Assembly (NCBI GenBank): GCA_902780405.1
Contig: CACZFI010000006.1
Coordinates: 62,001 to 126,000, forward strand
Length of the DNA stretch: 64,000 bases
Reading direction: 5' to 3'
Origin: an uncultured Lachnospiraceae bacterium
GTDB lineage: Bacteria; Bacillota; Clostridia; Lachnospirales; Lachnospiraceae
Part shown: one piece after another, positions 8,175 to 17,157 of the stretch
How the letters are laid out: every line of letters begins with the position of its first letter
Position numbering within the stretch: the first letter of the stretch is position 1
Notes under the pieces: generated by a model
The model's database searches: none
What the model saw: the letters and a program-made list of their open reading frames with translations, nothing else
What the model was told of the DNA's origin: nothing
Program-made: the position numbers and the translations under genes

Positions 8175-9242
8175 CTAATTGAAATATCGATCAATGCCGT
8201 CAGCGATTCCCTTCACTGCTTTTCTCTGGTATTCCTCAGTTACAATGCGGGATTCTTCCTCTTCATTACTCAAAAATCCAACCTGAAGCACGCAGACGGG
8301 AATCTCGCTCCAGTTGACTGCCGTCATTCGAGTGGTTTCATAGATCCCACGGTTGTTACAGCCCGTACTTTCGGTAAGTCCCTTGAGCACCCATGTGGCA
8401 AATGCGTGGCTTTCCACATAAAGCTCGCCATTGGATTCGGAGTACTCCGGCATGCAGAAGGTCATGGCTCCCGCAATGGACGGGTTGCTGCTGTAGTTCA
8501 TCTGTATCCTTAAGAACGCGGATGCACCGGATGAATTGGCAAGCTCCGCACGCTCCTTGTTTGTCATATCCACGTCATTGGAGTCTCTGGTAAGAATTAC
8601 CGTATATCCTCTTCCGGTAAGTTCTGCCTCAAGCATCTTCGCGTAGACCAGATTGATATCATACTCCTTCGTTCCGAGTACGCCCGTATCACCCTGGGAC
8701 ACCGCCTGCTTTTGCTCCTCGCTCCCCGGAGCCACAGCTTCGAGTGTTGTATTAAGCACACTTTGATTGCCCGGGTCGATCACGATCTTCTTCGGCAGGG
8801 ATCTGGCGAGTAAGTCCGCATCGGACGAGGTAGCCAGTGTCACATCATCCAGGGAAGCATCCTCCTCTGTAGTCTTCTTGCCGTCCGAAAGGGTAACCTC
8901 CGCGGAACTTACATAGAAATTCGTGTCATCGTAGAGCACCCTGGTCCAGGAGTCGTTGTATCCGGTCCTCTGAAGCAGTTCTCCGAGGGGTACCATCACA
9001 TAGACATCCGCATCCGGCTTGGGTGTCAGACGAATTTTCACGGAGTCCACCGTCGTCTCGACATAATCGTTGGTGACGACAAATCCGTCCGCATCCTTCG
9101 CAGGCTCTCTTACGGCCTCCGTAGCCGTCGCGGTGGTAGGCGCAGCCTCCGTCGTGATCTCGATTTTCTTTTTCTTGCCGCAGGCCGTGAGTGTCGCAGC
9201 CATACTTATAACAAGTACTGTATATAAAAGCTTCTTTTTCAT
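8175..9242 (-). CDS. Amidase_3-like lipoprotein with lost active-site residues
   Basis: 355 residues. Lipoprotein signal with lipobox LTAC (Cys 21), an SH3-like region at about 55-118, then an N-acetylmuramoyl-L-alanine amidase fold (about 150-355). In active members the zinc site reads DPGH, Glu, then H in a SIHAN-type strand, with a catalytic Glu before GFxSN. Here these read DPGN (N159), E193 retained, Q247 in RIQMN, and Q320 in LQVGFLSN. Three of four residues are changed to amides, so it is predicted not to cleave peptidoglycan but may still bind it. The ATG at 9242, with AAAGGT upstream and a lipoprotein signal following, is preferred over the longer frame from 9491. Confidence 0.85.
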   Translation of the reverse strand: MKKKLLYTVLVISMAATLTACGKKKKIEITTEAAPTTATATEAVREPAKDADGFVVTNDYVETTVDSVKIRLTPKPDADVYVMVPLGELLQRTGYNDSWTRVLYDDTNFYVSSAEVTLSDGKKTTEEDASLDDVTLATSSDADLLARSLPKKIVIDPGNQSVLNTTLEAVAPGSEEQKQAVSQGDTGVLGTKEYDINLVYAKMLEAELTGRGYTVILTRDSNDVDMTNKERAELANSSGASAFLRIQMNYSSNPSIAGAMTFCMPEYSESNGELYVESHAFATWVLKGLTESTGCNNRGIYETTRMTAVNWSEIPVCVLQVGFLSNEEEESRIVTEEYQRKAVKGIADGIDRYFN

Positions 9243-9287
9243 GATCTTACCTTTCCTTCCGAAAAAGCTCCGCAGTAAACGCCAATA

Positions 9288-9316
9288 AGTATAACACATC
9301 ATTTTTTCTACATCAA
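9288..9316 (-). promoter_or_regulatory. Promoter of the amidase-like lipoprotein gene
   Basis: Minus strand TTGATG (9311-9316), 17-bp spacer, TATACT (9288-9293). It stands back to back with the divergent promoter at 9320-9348; the two -35 boxes are 3 bp apart. Confidence 0.65.
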
Positions 9317-9319
9317 CCA

Positions 9320-9348
9320 TTGCAATCGGCCGGTTGTTCCTGTATGAT
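9320..9348 (+). promoter_or_regulatory. Promoter of the DUF368 transporter gene
   Basis: TTGCAA (9320-9325), 17-bp spacer, TATGAT (9343-9348), followed by ribosome site GAGG before the ATG at 9394. Confidence 0.65.
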
Positions 9349-9393
9349 ATCCATGTTTCTTCTAATAATATGAAAAGAAAGAGGTAGTCATAC

Positions 9394-10326
9394 ATGGGCT
9401 TTTTGATCGATTTCATCAAGGGTATCTTTGTGGGCGTTGCGAATGTCATCCCCGGAGTTTCGGGCGGTACGATGGCCGTATCCTTCGGCATCTACGACAA
9501 ACTGATCTCCTCGGTAACGGGACTTCTTAAAAAATTTAAGGAAAGCTTCAAAACCCTGCTTCCCATCGTACTCGGCATGGCCTTCGGTGTGGTTGCGTTT
9601 ACCTTCATCATCCCCGTGATCTTAAAGCACCAGCCCTTCATCACGGCAACCGCATTTACGGGACTCATCATCGGCGGTCTTCCCGCGCTTGTCGCGACCC
9701 TGAAAGAAAAAAAGAAGCTAAAACCTTCTCCCCTGCCGTTAAACTTTCTTATATTTATGATCATGTTTGCGATTTCCGCGATCATGCCTTTTATGGGCGG
9801 AGACAAGGAAAGCGGAAATCTTCTTTCCCCCACACCGGCAACCATGGTGATCGTCTTCTTTATGGGCGTGATCGCTGCGGCTTCCATGGTCATCCCCGGT
9901 GTATCCGGTTCCCTGATGCTGATGATCCTCGGCTACTACTTCGGTATCATCACCTGCTTAAGAGACTTCATCAGCGCTTTAAAGGACTTTGATATGGCTG
10001 TTATGGTGGACAGAGGCCTCGTGCTTGCGCCCTTTGCGCTCGGATGCATCGTCGGTATCTTCTTTATCGCGAAGATCATCGAGTGGCTTCTTTCCAAACA
10101 CCCCGTGGCCACTTACTGGGGTATCCTCGGCCTGGTGGTGTCCTCGCCGATCTCCATCTACTACAAGGTAAACCAGGAATTCCCTCTTGCCGGAACTTCC
10201 ACCCTGATGATCATTCTCGGTGTCGTGATCGGCATCATCTGCATGGGTCTTACCTATTACATCGGAAATCTCGACGTCAAGACTCCCGACAAGCCTGCGG
10301 ACGTCGCATCAAAAAAGGAAGCCTGA
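9394..10326 (+). CDS. popT: DUF368 membrane protein, PopT-type polyprenyl-phosphate transporter
   Basis: 310 residues with about eight or more hydrophobic helices. The two inverted halves carry IPGVSGGTMA near the N-terminus and IPGVSGSLMLMILGYY in the middle, the family signature. DUF368 proteins (PopT) are established as undecaprenyl-phosphate translocases that recycle the lipid carrier of cell-wall and polysaccharide synthesis. The divergent neighbour is a wall-binding lipoprotein and glycosyltransferases lie nearby, which fits. A GIY-YIG gene follows 6 bases after the stop. Confidence 0.85.
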   Translation: MGFLIDFIKGIFVGVANVIPGVSGGTMAVSFGIYDKLISSVTGLLKKFKESFKTLLPIVLGMAFGVVAFTFIIPVILKHQPFITATAFTGLIIGGLPALVATLKEKKKLKPSPLPLNFLIFMIMFAISAIMPFMGGDKESGNLLSPTPATMVIVFFMGVIAAASMVIPGVSGSLMLMILGYYFGIITCLRDFISALKDFDMAVMVDRGLVLAPFALGCIVGIFFIAKIIEWLLSKHPVATYWGILGLVVSSPISIYYKVNQEFPLAGTSTLMIILGVVIGIICMGLTYYIGNLDVKTPDKPADVASKKEA

Positions 10327-10332
10327 TCACGC

Positions 10333-10599
10333 ATGTCTGAAACGAACTACACATACATTCTGGAATGCGGCGACGGTAGCCTCTACACCGGCTGGACCAA
10401 CAACCTCGAAAAGCGGCTCGCCGCTCACCAAAGCGGACGCGGTGCGAAGTACACCAAAAGCCACCAGCCCGTCCGTCTCGTCTACAGCGAAAAATACCAA
10501 ACAAAAGAAGAAGCGATGCAACGCGAAGCTTATATCAAGGGACTCTCACGTCCCGAGAAGCTCGCTTTGATCGCTTCTTCTGATTCTGATCTATCCTGA
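10333..10599 (+). CDS. GIY-YIG domain protein, UPF0213 (YhbQ/YazA) type
   Basis: 88 residues, essentially one GIY-YIG nuclease domain. YTYILECGDGSLYTG gives the two tyrosine strands, followed by the conserved Arg (EKRLAAH) and Glu (KEEAMQREAYIK). The small stand-alone members of this family have unclear roles, with DNA-repair or nuclease activity proposed. It is co-transcribed with the DUF368 gene. The convergent neighbour starts its stop codon only 2 bases away. Confidence 0.85.
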   Translation: MSETNYTYILECGDGSLYTGWTNNLEKRLAAHQSGRGAKYTKSHQPVRLVYSEKYQTKEEAMQREAYIKGLSRPEKLALIASSDSDLS

Positions 10600-10600
10600 T

Positions 10601-11611
10601 CTATCTTCCGGAAAGCAGTTCCTTTAAGTCGCTGCGTCCGAAATCGTATAATTTCTGCTTGATCTCTGCGATCGTCTCCGTATCCGCATGGATCTCAACG
10701 ATCTCAAACAGTGCATCCACATAACCGCACCACTTTTCGTATACCCTGACAAGATCCTGGGTGCCGGGCTTCTTGGTGGCAAGCTTATGCGTGTAAGCCT
10801 CTATATCCGCAAGAAGGCTCTCATTACCGAACATCATCTTCGGCTCAATGCCGTAGGCGATATACATGATCTCCTCCGTGCGTACGAGCGCACAGTCATA
10901 CATCTCGGTCAGAAGATCATCGACACTGTCCTCTGCATCCGTGAAGTGGTGATAGTACATCTCCGGCGTCTTATAATGCGGGCGTTCACGAACATCTTCG
11001 ATATTGAACCAGTAGTTGTCGGATGTGCCCTCCTGCTTTTTCTTCTTCCTGGAGGGACGCTCTGCCGGGATCTCCTCGATCGGAGCCACGGGCGCGATGC
11101 CCTTGCTGATGGCCTCCGCCTCGCGGATGGTATCAAGCATCTCCTGATCCGTCATCGCCGGCGTATCTTCAAAAATCGTATCCTCAAACGCAGAATCTTC
11201 GAATGCGGAATCCTCCGCTTCTTCGTCTGCCTCATCGAAGATGGAGTCTTCACGGACAAGACCGGGTGTCACAAGCTCTTCCGTCTTGCCGAAGCCATCC
11301 TCGTCCAGACTCGAATTCTCGTCGTAGTCGTAATCCTCGTCGTCTTCTTCGTCTTCGTCATCGTCCTCGTAAGAATCGTCCTCGTCTTCATCATCCGCGC
11401 GGTTCTTTCTTCCGGACTGTTCTTTTAATTTGCGGTATTTCTCGCTGACGGATTCACCCTCATTCCAGTTGGGCTCGTATGCGTCCTCATCAAATTCTTC
11501 TTCCTCATCCCCGCTCTTTTTGGCGATGACGACAATCGTCACGATGAGAAGGATCAGAAAGAGTGCGATCAATCCGATCAAAAATATCAATGCCTGTGTT
11601 GAAGCTGCCAT
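10601..11611 (-). CDS. Acidic single-pass membrane protein of unknown function
   Basis: 336 residues. An N-terminal transmembrane helix (about 5-30) is followed by a very acidic low-complexity region rich in Asp and Glu (about 35-160), a basic patch PSRKKKK, and a C-terminal globular part (about 200-336) with YWFNIEDVRERPHYKTPEMY. No family recognised. ATG at 11611 is chosen over the upstream 11644 because of GAGG before it and because the membrane helix then begins directly. It has its own promoter and is transcribed away from ung. Confidence 0.75.
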   Translation of the reverse strand: MAASTQALIFLIGLIALFLILLIVTIVVIAKKSGDEEEEFDEDAYEPNWNEGESVSEKYRKLKEQSGRKNRADDEDEDDSYEDDDEDEEDDEDYDYDENSSLDEDGFGKTEELVTPGLVREDSIFDEADEEAEDSAFEDSAFEDTIFEDTPAMTDQEMLDTIREAEAISKGIAPVAPIEEIPAERPSRKKKKQEGTSDNYWFNIEDVRERPHYKTPEMYYHHFTDAEDSVDDLLTEMYDCALVRTEEIMYIAYGIEPKMMFGNESLLADIEAYTHKLATKKPGTQDLVRVYEKWCGYVDALFEIVEIHADTETIAEIKQKLYDFGRSDLKELLSGR

Positions 11612-11649
11612 AATGTCATACCTCGACTTATTTTTAAGTACCATCCGTA

Positions 11650-11678
11650 AGTATACTAAAAATAAAGATAATAATCAA
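11650..11678 (-). promoter_or_regulatory. Promoter of the acidic membrane protein gene
   Basis: Minus strand TTGATT (11673-11678), 17-bp spacer, TATACT (11650-11655). Confidence 0.6.
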
Positions 11679-11739
11679 CTGTTCACTTTTGCAATTTTGT
11701 GATAATCTATTTCCAAAATCAGTGAAAAAGGAGATTCAC

Positions 11740-12429
11740 ATGTCTGCGATAACCAACGACTGGGACAGTGTCCTTCATCAGGAATACAAAAAAGACTACT
11801 ACCGCAAACTCTACGAATTTGTCGGTGCGGAGTACAAAACCCATCAGGTTTTCCCGCCCTCCGACGAGATCTTTAACGCCTTTCACTTAACCCCTCTAAG
11901 CGAGGTCAAATGTGTCATCATCGGTCAGGATCCCTACCACAACGACGGTCAGGCGCACGGACTGTGTTTTTCCGTCCGGCCGGAGGTTGATATTCCGCCC
12001 TCATTGATGAACATTTACAAGGAGCTGCATGATGACCTGGGGCTTTATGTCCCCGACAACGGCTACCTGGTCAAGTGGGCGAAGCAAGGGGTGCTTATGC
12101 TGAACGCGGTCCTTACGGTACGCGCACACCAGGCCGCATCCCATCAGGGCAAGGGCTGGGAGGAATTCACCGACGCAGCCATCCGAGCTGTTGCCGCCCT
12201 GGACCGTCCCGTCGTCTACATGCTCTGGGGCAGTTATGCGGGAAAGAAGGCTTCCATGATCACCAACCCGAAGCACCTGGTCCTTAAGGCACCGCACCCT
12301 TCACCGCTTTCGGCATACCGGGGATTCTTCGGATGCAAGCACTTTTCCAAAGCGAACGAATACCTGGTATCGCAGGGCCTTACACCGATCGACTGGCAGA
12401 TTGAGAATCTCCGTTCGTCGGCTTCTTAA
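11740..12429 (+). CDS. ung: Uracil-DNA glycosylase, family 1
   Basis: 229 residues. It removes uracil from DNA in base-excision repair. The water-activating loop GQDPYHNDGQAHGL and the DNA-intercalation loop HPSPLSAYRGFFGC are both intact. The start at 11740 has AAGGAGA 5 bases upstream; the frame before it has no such site. The last 50 bases overlap the 3' end of the convergent membrane-protein gene, with the two coding regions on opposite strands. Confidence 0.97.
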   Translation: MSAITNDWDSVLHQEYKKDYYRKLYEFVGAEYKTHQVFPPSDEIFNAFHLTPLSEVKCVIIGQDPYHNDGQAHGLCFSVRPEVDIPPSLMNIYKELHDDLGLYVPDNGYLVKWAKQGVLMLNAVLTVRAHQAASHQGKGWEEFTDAAIRAVAALDRPVVYMLWGSYAGKKASMITNPKHLVLKAPHPSPLSAYRGFFGCKHFSKANEYLVSQGLTPIDWQIENLRSSAS

Positions 12430-13426
12430 AAAAGAGTGCGCAGGGAAGTCCGAGCAGGAAGGGCACCAGCCAGGTAAATGTTCTGTACAGAATGAGCGTT
12501 GCCGCGATGACCTCCGCCTTTCCTATGATCTTTCCGAACAGCAGCGCAAAACAAAACTCCAGCGTTCCGATGCCGGAAGGCGCCACCATCACGCATCCCA
12601 GCATGTTGACCACCGCCATCAGGAACATGGAGACAAAGATATCCTCTCCCACACTCTCGGAGAGGATCACACCCGGAATCAGATACCAGCAGGTCTGCTT
12701 GACCAGATTGATCACCAGGAGTTTTCCGAACATCCCCTTTCTGCTCCAGATCCGCCTGCTCTGATCCTGCATGCTTTTCACCGAACGCCTGGCCGAAGCG
12801 AGTTTCTTCGCAAGGCCTTTTTTCTTTCCCACAAGCTTATATCCGATCCGGAAGGTCACATCCGAAAATTTCTTTGACACCATGATCACAAACAAAAATG
12901 CGCAGATCGCTGCGATCACAAAGATACCGGCAAGCAGGAACCACCGATAGGCGGACACCAGCCGAGGTTCCATAAAGAGCATCACAAGGAAACCGATCAC
13001 GCCGTAGATCCCGATCGCGATCTTGTGAAACGTATACTGGCAGACCGCCATGCCGAGTCCCCGGCTCGCCGGAATCCCCTTGGTGTGATAGTAGTACACC
13101 TGCGCGATCCCTCCGCCGCTTCCCAGGGTGGCCAGACGATAAAAGGCGCACATATACTCACAGTAGATACCGCCCGCCGCAGGGACATGCACATCACCCG
13201 TCCTCGTCATAATGCTGTTAATGAGTCCTGCCAGGACAATGTATGCATTTCCGAGCAGGAAGATGATTCCGATACAGGCAGGTGTCGTATCCTTCACGCA
13301 GCGCATGGCGTCCAGCATAAAATCGCGATTCTTTGCGTAGGCAAAAAAAAGCAGCCCGAGAATTGCTGCCCATTTGATCGCGTGTTGCGCGATTTTGCTT
13401 TTTTCTTCCGGTCCTTCCCGCTTCAT
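12380..13426 (-). CDS. UPF0104 / lysylphosphatidylglycerol-synthetase-type flippase domain protein
   Basis: 348 residues with about eight transmembrane segments. SIMTRTG...YRLATLGSGGGIAQVYYY and VAPSGIGTLEFCFALLF are typical of the lysyl-PG synthetase flippase-domain superfamily. Without the synthetase domain such proteins accompany glycosyltransferases and are thought to move or influence lipid-linked sugars. Its start overlaps the upstream glycosyltransferase stop by 4 bases (ATGA), so translation is coupled. Its 3' end overlaps ung on the other strand by 50 bases. Confidence 0.8.
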   Translation of the reverse strand: MKREGPEEKSKIAQHAIKWAAILGLLFFAYAKNRDFMLDAMRCVKDTTPACIGIIFLLGNAYIVLAGLINSIMTRTGDVHVPAAGGIYCEYMCAFYRLATLGSGGGIAQVYYYHTKGIPASRGLGMAVCQYTFHKIAIGIYGVIGFLVMLFMEPRLVSAYRWFLLAGIFVIAAICAFLFVIMVSKKFSDVTFRIGYKLVGKKKGLAKKLASARRSVKSMQDQSRRIWSRKGMFGKLLVINLVKQTCWYLIPGVILSESVGEDIFVSMFLMAVVNMLGCVMVAPSGIGTLEFCFALLFGKIIGKAEVIAATLILYRTFTWLVPFLLGLPCALFFKKPTNGDSQSASRSV

Positions 13427-14277
13427 AACACTCTCCTGCGTGCGCGAATTCCGTCCCTGAGTCCCCGGAGTACCGCGGCAATTTTGGCGCGCTTATTCGT
13501 CTCATAGCAGAGGATCAAAACAAGCGCTTTGATGATCCCGAAGAGATTGCGAAATCCCATCCTGCCCGTGTGCTTGTAGGCACAGTAGATCCTGTTTCTG
13601 GTCATATAATACTTGCGCATGGCGCTGTGATTCATCACATGCACCTTCATAAAAAGAAAACGACGAACCTCCGTCCTGCCGATGGCATGGGGAAGCGTCA
13701 CACGATTGTTCTTTAAGATCCGATAGCCTGCTTCTCTCACAAGATGGCAAAAATCAAAATCAACCATATCAATAAAAAGGTAGTCATCATAACCTCCTAC
13801 TCGTTCCCAGGCCTCCACGGACGTAAGCGCACCCGATGTGATGCACTGATCCACCTCTGCGATTTCTCCCTCCGTCTCATGAAATGCAGCCTTCACTTCC
13901 TCGCCCGCATTCACATCAAACGCACGTGGACATACGATCGCCACATCCGCTTCCTTTGTACACGAAAAAAGGGCTTCGATCATACCGTCGGGCAAATCGG
14001 AGTCATCATCCAGAGTAAGTACCCATGAGGCACCTTTGGCCTTCGCACCCTTCATAATGGCGTTTAAGGCACATGCGATCCCCCGGTTTTCAGGAAACGC
14101 CAGCAAATGTGCACGCCCCTTGCAGATCCTTCGGATCTCCTCCACGGAATCGGAGCCGTTATCTGCGATAAACAAAAGATCTGTTTCTTTTAAGATACGG
14201 TCCACCGTATTCTCAAGCCGTTTTATATCGGGATTGTATGTGACGATGCCTGCGGCAATCAGTAATTTCCCATCCAT
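13423..14277 (-). CDS. Family 2 glycosyltransferase (rhamnosyltransferase-like)
   Basis: 284 residues of a GT-A fold. AGIVTYNPD is the nucleotide-sugar strand, FIADNGSDS and FPENRGIACALN follow, and LTLDDDSDLP is the DXD-type metal site. The rhamnosyl or galactofuranosyl branch is suggested by IDMVDFDFCHLVREAG. It overlaps the preceding glycosyltransferase by 19 bases and the following flippase-like gene by 4, forming a tight three-gene unit for surface glycan or glycolipid assembly. Donor and acceptor are unknown. Confidence 0.85.
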   Translation of the reverse strand: MDGKLLIAAGIVTYNPDIKRLENTVDRILKETDLLFIADNGSDSVEEIRRICKGRAHLLAFPENRGIACALNAIMKGAKAKGASWVLTLDDDSDLPDGMIEALFSCTKEADVAIVCPRAFDVNAGEEVKAAFHETEGEIAEVDQCITSGALTSVEAWERVGGYDDYLFIDMVDFDFCHLVREAGYRILKNNRVTLPHAIGRTEVRRFLFMKVHVMNHSAMRKYYMTRNRIYCAYKHTGRMGFRNLFGIIKALVLILCYETNKRAKIAAVLRGLRDGIRARRRVL

Positions 14278-15170
14278 ACTTTCATCTTCATCTCCAGATC
14301 CGCAATGCGCATACCTGAGGAAAAACGCTTGTCCGAAAGCAGCCGTTTCCTTGCGGTGCGGTTTTTATGATAACTGACCAGTTCGGTAAGAAGCGCCCGA
14401 TCCGCCTTGGTCATGCTCCCGCCCGCATAATCGAGCAGAAATCTTGCGATGCGGTAATTGGTATGCTTCTCTCCAAACACCTGTCTTGCTTCCACCTTGA
14501 TCCGCTTGATCAGGCCCTGTCCGCCACCGCTTACGCTTCCGGCAAACCGTCTGTGCAAAAGAAGCGGCCGGCTGTCTACATAGGTATCGCCGATCACACA
14601 GGCGCATGCAGAGATCAGGGCATCATGCGTCGGGATTTCCTCCGGTACTGGATGCTGTTCGAGAAACTTGGAAGCCAGGCTTCGCACCCGCTCGTCAAAG
14701 ACCATCGCACACCCGGGAAAACGATTCCGCACCAGCACGGATCCGAGTCCGGGCTTGTAATTCGGAAAGGTGTTCTTGCTCTTTTTATGAAGTTCCCCGT
14801 CTGTGATCCAAAGGGAGGAAACATAAAGACATGTCCCGTCTCTTTGAAGCTCGTTGACGGAAGTCTCCAGTTTTTCCGGCAGCCACACGTCATCCTGATC
14901 CGCATAGGCATAATAGTCGGAAGGCTCAGCCATGGAAAGCAGGGACAGAAAACTTTTTCTGTAGCCGATATTCTCCCCTGCGATCACTGTGATCCTTCCT
15001 GGATACAATGCCTCAAGCTGTTTTAAAACTTCGAGGGTTGCATCCGCAGATCCATCGTCGCGCACGGTAAGCACCACGCCCGGAAGGGTCTGCTCCATAA
15101 TGGATACGACCTGTTCCGAAAGATGCTCGGCTCCGTTATAAGTTGACATTAAAACATTTACCTTACACAT
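14259..15170 (-). CDS. Family 2 glycosyltransferase
   Basis: 303 residues. The N-terminus CKVNVLMSTYNGAEHLSEQV is the GT2 nucleotide-binding strand, followed by VRDDGSADAT, and YAYADQDDVWLPEKL gives the DXD motif of the rhamnosyl/capsule type. The frame is open upstream to 15407 but that part has no family match and reads across the histidine-kinase 3' end. The ATG at 15170 lies exactly where transcription from the adjoining promoter is expected to begin, and no ribosome site precedes it, so the mRNA is probably leaderless. First gene of the glycan unit. Confidence 0.85.
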   Translation of the reverse strand: MCKVNVLMSTYNGAEHLSEQVVSIMEQTLPGVVLTVRDDGSADATLEVLKQLEALYPGRITVIAGENIGYRKSFLSLLSMAEPSDYYAYADQDDVWLPEKLETSVNELQRDGTCLYVSSLWITDGELHKKSKNTFPNYKPGLGSVLVRNRFPGCAMVFDERVRSLASKFLEQHPVPEEIPTHDALISACACVIGDTYVDSRPLLLHRRFAGSVSGGGQGLIKRIKVEARQVFGEKHTNYRIARFLLDYAGGSMTKADRALLTELVSYHKNRTARKRLLSDKRFSSGMRIADLEMKMKVWMGNY

Positions 15171-15176
15171 GGGTAT

Positions 15177-15205
15177 AGTATAGCAGTATTCGGTGTTCGG
15201 TGCAA
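15177..15205 (-). promoter_or_regulatory. Promoter giving a leaderless glycosyltransferase mRNA
   Basis: Minus strand TTGCAC (15200-15205), 17-bp spacer, TATACT (15177-15182). Seven bases past the -10 is the A of the ATG at 15170. Confidence 0.6.
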
Positions 15206-15210
15206 TTCCG

Positions 15211-16488
15211 TCATTTGTAATACTTGATGGTGAAGATACTTCCGCATCCGGGCTCAGATTCGACCGTGATCCGACCGCCCGCAGCCTCCACGATGCTTTT
15301 GGCAAGCGACAGTCCGATGCCGATGCTCTCGGGTCTCGAATTCTTCGCCTTGTAAAAGCGCTCGAAAATGTGCCGCAAATCCTCCGGAAGGATGCCTTCT
15401 CCCTCATCCCTTACCTCGATACAGGTATAGATGCTGTTGTCCGACACTTTAAGATGGATCTTCGATCCGGCTTGGCTATGTTCCGCACAGTTTTTGATGA
15501 TGTTGGAAATTGCTTCGAGCTGCCATTTGCGGTCTCCGGTTATAACAACCGGCGCCGCACCTTCTTTTTCTTCGTTTGTTTCCCTGACCACTTCCACATC
15601 GCGCACATCCAGCAGGATGCCAAGTCGGTCAACCGCTTCATCAAGGAGCATACTTACATCAACCGGATCGCGTTTCATCACCACGGCCCCTGCATCAAAC
15701 TTGGCAAGGGTCAGGAGGGAATTCACAAGTTCCGACATCCATCCCACCTGGTCCAGAATGTCCTTTAAGAATTCATTTCTGATATCCGCAGGCATCTCCG
15801 GATCGTCACAGATATTGTCGATCATGATACTCATGGACGCAAGCGGTGTGCGCAGCTGATGGGATATATCTTCCATCGACTGTGACAGGCGCTTCGACTC
15901 CTTTGTTTTTTCCTCGGCGATTTCCCGAAGGATCACGGTTGTACGGTAGATTTCATTTTTAAGGCGCGACAGTTCTTCCTCCGTATTGTCGGAGAGCATC
16001 AGATCATAGGAGCCATCGTTTAGTTTTCTTAAGTATCCAGTTGCCCGATCAATCTCCTCCCTGCGTCTTCGATCCCGCAGAACAAAGATCAAGGTAGCAA
16101 GCAGACAGGCTGCGGCAAGGATCAAAAGGTCGACAATATGGCCGTTTCGTATGATGCGTGCAGCGCTTCGGGATTCATAGTTTGCGTCGTAACCGTAGGT
16201 TTGAAGGAATTCCTCTCCTTCCCTTTGAAGCAGTTCTGTCTCTTCCTTTGACACGTCCTTGTTTCCGTCTCTGTTGTTGATGACGTCCAAAACGGTTTCC
16301 GGCGGTATCTCCGGGTGATGTTCCATCAGGTATCCAGCAAGCATCGTATCCGTATTACGCGTAACCTTTCCCACTGCGCTCCGCACGCGCACACTGTTTA
16401 AGTAGACAAGCGCAAGCGCGAGAAGCAGCAAAAAGGCAAGCGGAACAAAGACCTTCGCATATCTTTCTTTTTTGCTTTCGTTATGCAT
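15211..16488 (-). CDS. Sensor histidine kinase
   Basis: 425 residues. A first membrane helix (about 13-33) and a second (about 118-138) bracket an outside loop of about 85 residues. A linker and dimerisation domain with ISHQLRTPL (phosphorylated His) follow, then an ATP-binding domain with NIIKNCAEHS, DEGEGI and GIGLSLAKSIVEAAGG. The sensor loop argues against the intramembrane Bce type. The start at 16488 lies close to the regulator stop (ATGCATAA overlap) behind GGGTGG. Last gene of an ATPase-permease-regulator-kinase operon, so it probably senses an envelope stress relieved by that transporter. Confidence 0.9.
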   Translation of the reverse strand: MHNESKKERYAKVFVPLAFLLLLALALVYLNSVRVRSAVGKVTRNTDTMLAGYLMEHHPEIPPETVLDVINNRDGNKDVSKEETELLQREGEEFLQTYGYDANYESRSAARIIRNGHIVDLLILAAACLLATLIFVLRDRRRREEIDRATGYLRKLNDGSYDLMLSDNTEEELSRLKNEIYRTTVILREIAEEKTKESKRLSQSMEDISHQLRTPLASMSIMIDNICDDPEMPADIRNEFLKDILDQVGWMSELVNSLLTLAKFDAGAVVMKRDPVDVSMLLDEAVDRLGILLDVRDVEVVRETNEEKEGAAPVVITGDRKWQLEAISNIIKNCAEHSQAGSKIHLKVSDNSIYTCIEVRDEGEGILPEDLRHIFERFYKAKNSRPESIGIGLSLAKSIVEAAGGRITVESEPGCGSIFTIKYYK

Positions 16489-17149
16489 TTGCATCCACCC
16501 TGTATCCGACACCCTTGATGGTCTGTATGATGTCCGAGTCGCCGAGTTTTCCGCGTATTCTGCGGATATAAACCGTCAGAGTATTATCCTCCACGAAGTT
16601 TCCTGCCGCATCCCAGATCCGCTCAAGCAGCACTTCCCTTGTCATGGTATGTCCGGCATTCTGGCACAGGGTAAGCAGAATCTTAAACTCCAGGGGAGAG
16701 AGCGAAAGCTCCTCTCCCTTTACATATACGCGGCTTTCGTCCGCGGATAGTTCCACATCGCCGATGCGGAGTTTTCTCTGATCCTTGCCCGATTTCTTCA
16801 GCGCATTGTTCATGCGGGAGATCAGCTCCTTGTTGCGGAAGGGCTTGATGATGTAATCATCTCCGCCCACATCAAATCCCTTCACCACGTCGTTTTCCGT
16901 GTCCTTGGCCGTAAGGAAGATCACGGGGATCTTTAAATCCTCCTTGATCAGCCTGCACAGGTCAAATCCGTTACCGTCCGGAAGATTGACGTCTAAGATT
17001 GCGATGTCGTACGCCTTGTCATACAGGTGTTTTTTCGCATGCTCGAACGATATAAATATACTGACATCGTATCCTGCCTGTTCCATTGTATATTCCAGTC
17101 CCTTGATGATCATGGGACTGTCTTCCACCAAGATTGCGTTCAGTCTCAT
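16481..17149 (-). CDS. OmpR-family response regulator of the transporter operon
   Basis: 222 residues. Receiver domain with acidic pocket E9-D10, phosphoacceptor D53 in AILDVNLPDG and KPF lysine, then a winged-helix domain ending IQTIKGVGYRV. The effector helix VYIRRIRGKL is typical of VanR/PhoP-type regulators. It starts 8 bases after the permease gene and overlaps the kinase start. It probably binds the TGACA direct repeats ahead of the ATPase gene. Confidence 0.9.
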   Translation of the reverse strand: MRLNAILVEDSPMIIKGLEYTMEQAGYDVSIFISFEHAKKHLYDKAYDIAILDVNLPDGNGFDLCRLIKEDLKIPVIFLTAKDTENDVVKGFDVGGDDYIIKPFRNKELISRMNNALKKSGKDQRKLRIGDVELSADESRVYVKGEELSLSPLEFKILLTLCQNAGHTMTREVLLERIWDAAGNFVEDNTLTVYIRRIRGKLGDSDIIQTIKGVGYRVDANA

Positions 17150-17157
17150 ATTTCCTC

